Shown: positions 56,501-64,000 of the stretch, one piece after another
Position numbering within the stretch: the stretch's first letter is position 1
How the letters are laid out: each line of letters starts with the position of its first letter
NCBI GenBank assembly: GCA_948857205.1
Contig: CAQPRV010000041.1
Coordinates: forward strand, 1-64,000
Source: an uncultured Clostridia bacterium
Lineage (GTDB): Bacteria; Bacillota; Clostridia; TANB77; CAG-508
DNA: 64,000 nt
Direction of reading: 5' to 3'
The notes under the pieces: generated by a model
Seen by the model: the letters and a program-made list of their open reading frames with translations, nothing else
Told to the model about the DNA's origin: nothing
Databases searched by the model: none
Program-made: the position numbers and the translations under genes

Positions 56501-59500
56501 CACATTTACATTACAAATAAACAAAAAAGATATAGGACTTTCAGATATATTAATAGGAAATGCACAATTTAAAGTCGAACAACCAAAAATCAAATATATT
56601 AATAGCTCAAATACAGAAGCTACAAAGAGTAGAGATAGTGTTTCTGGGGTTACTCAAGATAATGAAGTTCTAGAATTGCAATTAGAAAGACCTGTTATGG
56701 CAGGATTTAATGATAGAACATTTACATACACTTTAAAAGAAATAGCAGTACCAAGTGGTTATATAAATACAAAATTTGAGTTAAACTTTGATTTAACATT
56801 TAATGATGAAGGACAATTACAAAGTATAACTAATACAAATGAGACATCACAACCTGCTACGAAAGGTGAGATAACAGAAAGCAAGGATGACTTAACTAAT
56901 GAAGAAGCAAGCTATTTTAAAGGTGGTAATGTACAAGATGGTAAATTAGTACTAACAATAGGAAATGAGCAAAAAGGAGCAACATTAAAAGTACATGCAT
57001 TAGATGGAAAATATGGAAGAAGATATAATGTAAATGTAAAACAAGGTGTAACAATACAAGTAGTTGCAAGAGACTCAAATGGAAACGAATTCTATAGAAA
57101 GAATTTAGTAACAGATGAAAACGGTATGATAGAACTTGTAGGAATATCACAAGCAGGAGATTTCTCAATCGAACTAACAGCAGTAAAAGCAAAAGCAGGA
57201 TATTTACCAGGAAGTACTAAAACAGTAAATTTACATAGGGATATATTAAGTACAGAGATTACATTAAGAGAAAGTGATTCAGATACAAATATAAATAATA
57301 CTGCTAAAGTAATAGAAACAAAAATGTTTATTGATGTACAAACATATGACATTGAAATTACAAAATTTGAAAAACTATATGGAGATACACTTATAGAAAA
57401 TGCCAAATTTACAATAATACAACCAGATATAGGAGCATTTAATAGAGATAAAAAACAAGGAACAACAGTAAAAGGTGAAAAATTAGTACTTTCTCCAGAA
57501 GTAGCAGGAGAAGGAACATATGAATATAGAATAGTTGAAAGTGCACAAAATGGATATATTAACCAAGATATTAATACAACATTAAAAGTAACTTTTGATA
57601 AAGATGGAAACATACAAAATGTAGAAAAAGGAACAGATGACAAAACTGTTAATAATGAGTCAGTTGTAACATTAGGTGAGCATACAAATAATAAAATACC
57701 ATTAACAATAATGAATGAACAAATGCCATACAAAATAAAAATATTAGCAGTAGATGCCAAATATTCTAGAACATCTCCAACATATCACATGGTTCCAGTA
57801 AAAGACTTAAAAGTAAGAATAACAGGAACAACAACAGAAGGACAAATTTATAATGCAGAAAAAACAACAACAGAAGAAGGAATAATAGAAAGTGATGACT
57901 TATTAAAAAGAGGAGATGTTGACTATACAATAGAGCAAATAGGAATTCCAGCAGGATATCATAAAGGAGAAAATACATATTTAAAAATTAATAAAGATTG
58001 GGATACAACAGAAATTTCATTAAGAGAAAATGTAGCACATGTATCAATTGATAATAATAATAAAGTAATAAATGTAACATTATGGCTACAACCAAAGACA
58101 TTTGAAATTGATTTTAGTAAAGTTGATAAAATAGAAAATGATATAAAAGTTGGAAAGGCAAAATTCTTATTTAAACAACCAGCTTTTGAAATAGGAGGAG
58201 CAAGAAATTCTTCTGAAAAAATATCATCAAAAGATAAAAATTTAGTATTTACAGGAGAAGTAGCAGGAGAAGGAACTTATACATATACATTAGAAGAAAC
58301 AGAAACTCCAAAAGGTTATATAAAACTAGCTCCAAAAACAAATTTATTAATAACATTTGATTCAGAAGGAGTTATTACAAATGTAACTAAAGAAGAAGAA
58401 AATGAATTTGTAAAAATAGGTAATGTAGTAGATAATGTAATACCTGTACAAATCTCAAATGAAAAGAAAGTACATTCATTAAAAATAGTAGCAATGAATG
58501 AAGAATATAATAGTGCAAAAGCAGAAGGTGTACATGTAAAACTAGTTAGAAAAGATGGTCAACCTTTAGGAACAGATGAAGAAGAAAATCCAATAATGGA
58601 AAGAAAAGGAATAACTGATGCTAATGGAATTGTTATATTTAAAGACCTAGAAGGTAGTGGAGATATTGCATATGAAATAATACAAGAAGAACCAAGACCT
58701 GCGGCATTCTATTTAGGAGAAAGCAAAACAGTACAAGTAAATATAAATGAATCAACAAATGATATTGTAAATAGAACAATAGATGAAGTAACTAAAGTAG
58801 ATAATAGTATACGTCAAATAAGCACAAATATTTACTTAACACCAAAGAAATTTACAATTACATTAAATAAAATTGACTATGATAATAAAAACTTAATTGG
58901 TACAGCATTTATTAATTATAAAGAAGCTAAATGGTTAAGACATTTATCAGGTAGAACTGTAGATAATGAAAAATATGTTGTTACAGGATATGTACCAGGA
59001 GAAGGAACATATAACTATACATTAGAAGAAGGTTATTGGAAACAAGATGTACCAGGTGGACATGGAATTCCAAAAGGATATAAAAATTACTTAAATACTC
59101 ATAAATTAGATATTACATTTGATGAAAATGGAGATATACAAGAATCAAATTTACAAGAATCTACATGGTTTAAAGTATTTTGGGATGATGCTAGAAAACT
59201 AAATTATATAAAGACATATGATGACTTAAAATATCATACAATGGATTTACTAAAGACTACAACTGAAGATATTGAACTAAAATTAACAAATGTTAAAAAA
59301 CAATTTAGATTTAATATGGACGTAATTAATAGTAAATACAAAAATGAAAAGGTAGAAAGAGTTCAATTTAGAATAAAAGCATATAATGAAGCGGGAAATG
59401 AGATATATAATCAAATAAATGAAACAGATGAAAATGGACAGATATCAATAGGAGATGAAGATTTCTATAGAGTTACTGGAAAAATAACATTTACAATAGA

Positions 59501-62500
59501 ATGTTTAAATGCTCCAAGTATGTTTAAACAAATGCCAATAGCTACAGTAGTAATAAATAGAGCAGAACACCCAGATCAAAAAATTACAGTAGACCAAGTT
59601 AGCACATCATCACATGTAAATGTAAAAGCTAAAGTAGTTGTAGATCCAGTTAACACATCAGACTTTTCATACAATGTAAATGTTGAAGTGCCATTACAAC
59701 AAAAAACTTTTGATATGGAATTAACAAAAGTAAGTGCAATAAATGATAAAGTATTACTAAAAGGAGCTACATTTACATTAACACAACCAGATGGAAAACA
59801 TACACAACAAGTAACATCTGATGAAAACGGAAAATTATTATTCTCAGCAGATTTATATGGAGAAAATACAGAATATGCATATATACTAACAGAAAATAAT
59901 GCACCAACAGGATATCAACATGTTGGAACAGATGGAGTTATTCGTGTAACTGCTGAAGATGAAGATGTAAGAGAAGTTAGAGTTACACAAGGGGAAACAT
60001 ATATAGTAGATGAAAAAGTAGAAAACACTAAAAAAGTAACTGCTAAAGTAAATAATACACCAGAAGGTTCATTATATAATGTTAAACTAATTGAAAAATA
60101 TGGAAATAAAAGAGTAGAAGGTTCAAAATACAATATTTTAATAGATGCAACAGTTGGTGAACAAATAAATGTAACAGATTATACAGATGCTAAAGGAACA
60201 ATAGAAATAAATCAAATTCCTGGAGAGGGAGAAATTGTAATAAAAGTTAACGAATTAGAAAATGCACCAGGATATCAATTAATTTCAGGAGAAAAAATTG
60301 CAGTTGTTGAAAAAAATGAAGGAAGTTTAAAAGTAATAAACGAAAAAACATCTGAAGATATCAATGTAAGTATCGACAAAGAAACAAAAACAATTATTAT
60401 TGAACTTGTTACAATACCAACTATACGCAAAAATAAAATTGAATTTGAAGTTGTAGACAAAAATGACGAAGACATAAAAATACAAGGTACTTCATTAAAC
60501 ATATTGCCACCAAAAGCAACAGAAGTTCTTTATAGAACAACAAATGGAGCAGGATATACAAGCATAGATGATCCAGCAGTTCCAGGAGAAGGAGCATTTG
60601 ATTATTCAATAGCAGTAACAGAAGTACCAAGCACATATTATGACTTTATGGATGCTATAAAAGTAAAAATAGAATATGACGATGAAGGAAATATACAAGA
60701 CATTTGGAAGATAGACGAAACAGAAATAAGTGACAGTGTTTCAGTTTTATATGATGTAGATAATACAGATACAAAAACTACATATAGAGCTAAAATTATA
60801 ATTAAATTAGATGCAAAGATAAATTATAATTTAAATATAGAAGCACAAGAAAAAGACAAACCAGAGATAAAAATACAAGGAGCAAAATTTGAAATAAAAT
60901 CAGTAGTTAACAATAGCTATATTTCAACATCAACAAAGAAAACTGGAAAAGATGGAACAATAAAAACAAAACAAGCAGGAGGAGAAACTGTAGCAATTTA
61001 CTTAAAAGAAATAGAGACTGCAAAACCATATGTATTAGATAAAAGCCTTAAAAAGTTAGTGTTAAATAAAAATGGTGACACATTTGATATAAATACAGCA
61101 GAAACTACAGAAGGATTGTTAGCAGAGATCTTAGAAGATGGAACAGTAAAAATTACTATAGAAAATGAACTAAAAGGAGCAAATATAAACTTCCAATTAT
61201 TAAAAGTAGATTCAGAAAATGAAGCAATAAGACTAGAAGGAGTAACATTTAAATTATTAGATAAAACTAATAATAAAGAATATGAATTAGCTACAGATGA
61301 ATCTGGACAAATATTATTAGAAGGATTTAAAGTAACAGAGCCAGGAGAATATGACTTTGTAGTAAGTGAAATATCAACAATTGAAGGATACAATTTACCA
61401 AAATTAGAAGAAGGCGAAGAAATAAGATTCAAAATTGTTTATCAAGAAGTTGATGGAATCTTACAAGTAAAAGATATTATACAAGATGGTGGAGAAAAAG
61501 TAATTACTGGTTTATCTTATACACAAACATCAACAGATACAGAATATATATTACAATTAAAATTAATTATTAATAATACAATTGATGAAAATTATAAATA
61601 TAATGTGAATGTATTTAAAAGAGATAGTGAAGATAATTCAAAATTATTAAGTGGTGCTACAATTAGAATTAAAAATACATATGTAAGTGGACACTCTGTT
61701 TCAACAACAGTAATAACACAAGCTAGTGGAAGTGCACACTTTACAATTCCATTAGTTCCAAATGATAATACAATTGAAATTGAAGAAATATCTGCACCAT
61801 TAGGATATCAATTAGAAAATATTATAAAGAAAATTGTATTACATAAAGATGAAACAACAGGTGAAGTAACAATTGTAAGTACTGAAAATATAAGTAGTGA
61901 TGATATACATGTTACAAATGGATCTATTGATATAAATATAGACAACCAAAAGAAAGAAGTTGCAACACCAAGTTATCAACTACAAATAACAAAAGTAGAT
62001 AGAGAAGATGAGACAAAAAAACTTGCAAATGCAAAATATACTGTAAAAGTTGTGTCAGATGATGGTAACTTTAATAAACAATATGATGATATTCAAACAG
62101 CTAGAGAAGGTGGAATTGCATATTTAAATGGATTAAATGGAATGGGTGAAATAACTATTACAATTACAGAAACAAATCCACCATTAGGATATATTATAGA
62201 TAAAGAACCTAAAGTAATTAAAATTTCTAGAGATGCTGAAACAAATAGTATTCAAGTGACAGAAGTATCAGGTGAACATATTAATGTTGAAGTTGAAGGA
62301 ACAACAATAAGTGTTAAATTATCTGATAAAATGATTAAATTACATTCTAAGATTAATAAAACAAACAGAATTACTGGAAATAGAATACCTAATATGGAAT
62401 TTACAATAGCAGAAGTAATAGGTGATTCAGTATCAGAAGAAAAACAAACAATAACAACAAATGACGAAGGAGAGATTGATTTTACTTTACTTGCAGCTAA

Positions 62501-64000
62501 CAAAGGAGAACATATATATGAATTAGAAGAAAAATCATCAGAAGAATATATAAAATTAGAAAATGTTAGAATTAAAGTTATAGTAAGTGAAGATGGATCA
62601 GTAGAAAAAGTAGAAAAATTAAATACAGAAAATACAAATGTAAATGTAAAACTAGAAGATGGAAAAATCATATTAAATGTTGCAAATATACCAGTACATT
62701 GTTATAAACAAATAGAAATTGAAAAAGTAGATTCAGAAAATGAAACTATAAAACTATCAGGAGCAATATTTAATATAGTAGGTACAGAACATACAACAGA
62801 TGAAAATGGACATACATCAAAAACAATAGATGTTGAACATGGTACAGAAAACAAAGAATATAGCATAATAGAAACAAAATCACCAATAGGATATTTAAAA
62901 CATTTAGAAGAAATAAAATTGAATATCAAATATGATGAAAATAGAAATATAACAGGTGGAGAAATAATTAGTGGAAATGAATTTACAGAAGTAGTTTCTC
63001 ATACAAATGATTCAATAAAAATAAAAATTAAAGATGATAAAGTTAAAGTAAATTCAAAGATTTATAAAACAAATTATGTAACAGGAGCAAAAATAAAAGA
63101 TGTTCAATTTACAGTAGCAGAAGTTATTGATGGAGAAGTTTCAGGAGAAAAACAAACTTTAATAACAAATGATAAAGGAGAAATTGACTTTAATATATTT
63201 ACACAAGAAGTAGGAGAACATATCTTTGAAATAGAAGAAGCACAAGTAGAAAATTACGAAGCAGTAGGAAAAATAAGAATAAAAGTTGTTATTAATGAAG
63301 ATGGAACACTTAAATCAGTAGAAAAAATAGATGGCGCTAAATATGTATATGTTTCAGCAGTAGATGGAAAATTAGAAATTAGAGTTCCAAACAAACCAAC
63401 AGGTGGATCAGAACCAACTGATAAATATATAGAAATAGGAACAAAAATTTATAAAACAAATTATGTAACTGGAGAAGCAATTAAAGACATCGAATTTACA
63501 ATAGCAGAAGTAATAGATGGAGAAGTATCAGAGTACAAACATAAAGTAACAACAAATGACAAAGGAGAAATTGACTTTAATATACCATCACTAGGAATAG
63601 GGGAACACATCTTTGAAATAGAGGAAAAAGATACAGAAAAATATGAAAATGTAGGAAGAATAAGAATAAAAGTAGTTGTAAACGAAGATGGAACTATAGC
63701 TTCTGTAGAAAAACTAGAAGGAGCATACCAAGTATATGTTAAATTAGTAGACGGAAAAATAGAAATAAGAGTTCCAAATAAACCAAAAGGAGACCCAGAA
63801 AACAAATATATAGAAATAGGAACAAATATTTATAAAACTGATTATGTAACAGGAGCAAAATTAAAGAACATTGAATTTACAATAGCAGAAGTAATTGATG
63901 GTACAGTATCAGAATACAAACATAAAGTAACAACAAATGAAGAAGGAGAAATTGACTTTAATATACCAGCATTAGGAGTAGGAGAACACATCTTTGAAAT
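53581..64000 (+). CDS. Giant VWA / Cna-B (SpaA-like) repeat surface adhesin, 3' end beyond the window
   Basis: Open for at least 3,473 codons without a stop. ATG follows AAGGAG. A signal peptide (AFLIFTIVLLVTFLLIST) leads into a von Willebrand A domain with MIDAS DNSFS at residues 84-88, TGLTDAK and AFTDTEEHTD. After it come many Cna-B/SpaA-like beta units, each with a start like FELKxxKxD, AxFTVxQP, a ENG/DEKGE turn and YxYxLxE-x-x-x-PxGY. Lys and Asn at unit ends would allow isopeptide bonds. From about 62.3 kb the units become nearly identical repeats of about 127 codons (IGTKIYKTNYVTG, EFTIAEVIDGEVSE, IDFNI, GEHIFEIEE). The sortase signal should lie beyond 64 kb. Its CGG trinucleotides all straddle codons. 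Confidence 0.9.
62300..64000 (+). repeat. About 381-base tandem repeats in the adhesin 3' part
   Basis: Units beginning ATTTATAAAACAAATTATGT recur near 63060, 63447 and 63828 with periods of about 381-387 bases, and a more diverged unit near 62350. Copies near 63.4 and 63.8 kb are the most alike. Confidence 0.8.

Noticed and set aside
54000..64000. Minus-strand frames inside the adhesin gene
   Set aside because: Shadows of the repetitive plus-strand gene: hydrophobic, no ribosome sites, no family features.

Overview
The window is a very AT-rich, low-GC Gram-positive (Clostridia-like) chromosome segment spanning the replication origin. Evidence: clostridial-type dnaA-dnaN-recF-gyrB and rpmH-rnpA-yidD-yidC-jag-mnmE-mnmG-rsmG-soj-spo0J order, AGGAGG ribosome sites, TTGACA/TATAAT promoters, and Gram-positive surface and secretion proteins. 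No species can be named; an uncultured gut-type Clostridium relative is a reasonable guess (inference).

Layout. 0-1.4 kb: DnaD-like and DnaC/DnaI-like replication-loader genes. 1.45-3.9 kb: gyrA on the minus strand. 4.1-10.5 kb: an accessory block separating gyrA from gyrB, with a kinase-kinase-NUDIX fusion, an unknown protein, a CpaE-like pseudo-receiver/ATPase and a reduced VirB4-type module. 11.1-17.4 kb: gyrB, recF, dnaN, dnaA on the minus strand, with DnaA boxes in three spacers; the main oriC is probably 17.42-17.79 kb. 17.9-28.4 kb: the rightward housekeeping operon set. 28.5-28.8 kb: two tRNA-Ser genes. 28.9-29.4 kb: a small HEPN module. 29.7-45.2 kb: a type IV secretion-like operon with four pilin-like paralogues, PrgI, a VirB4 N-domain protein, VirB4, a VirB6-like protein, two membrane-anchored NTF2/VirB8-like candidates and a three-enzyme peptidoglycan hydrolase. 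45.2-53.3 kb: a DnaJ protein and a duplicated patatin / FGE-RCC1 unit bounded by GGGGACGG inverted repeats. 53.6-64 kb: the first 10.4 kb of a giant VWA/Cna-B adhesin that runs off the end.

Main observation. By eye, in about 18 kb-codons' worth of coding sequence (roughly 18,000 codons) the codon CGG never appears as an ordinary in-frame sense codon. It is in frame at exactly five places, and at each the reading frame moves by +1 so that CGGN is consumed as one residue, apparently glycine (C is skipped and GGN is read). The genes are a DnaC-like loader (two sites, one in the Walker A glycine), a kinase-NUDIX fusion, mnmE (codon 12) and a T4SS pilin-like gene. About two dozen other CGG trinucleotides in genes all straddle codon borders. 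This looks like CGG serving as a dedicated +1 frameshift (or CGGN quadruplet) signal; a systematic C-insertion artefact is the main alternative and must be excluded. MnmE itself modifies U34 of tRNA-Gly(UCC) in known bacteria, so its frameshift could be self-regulating (inference).
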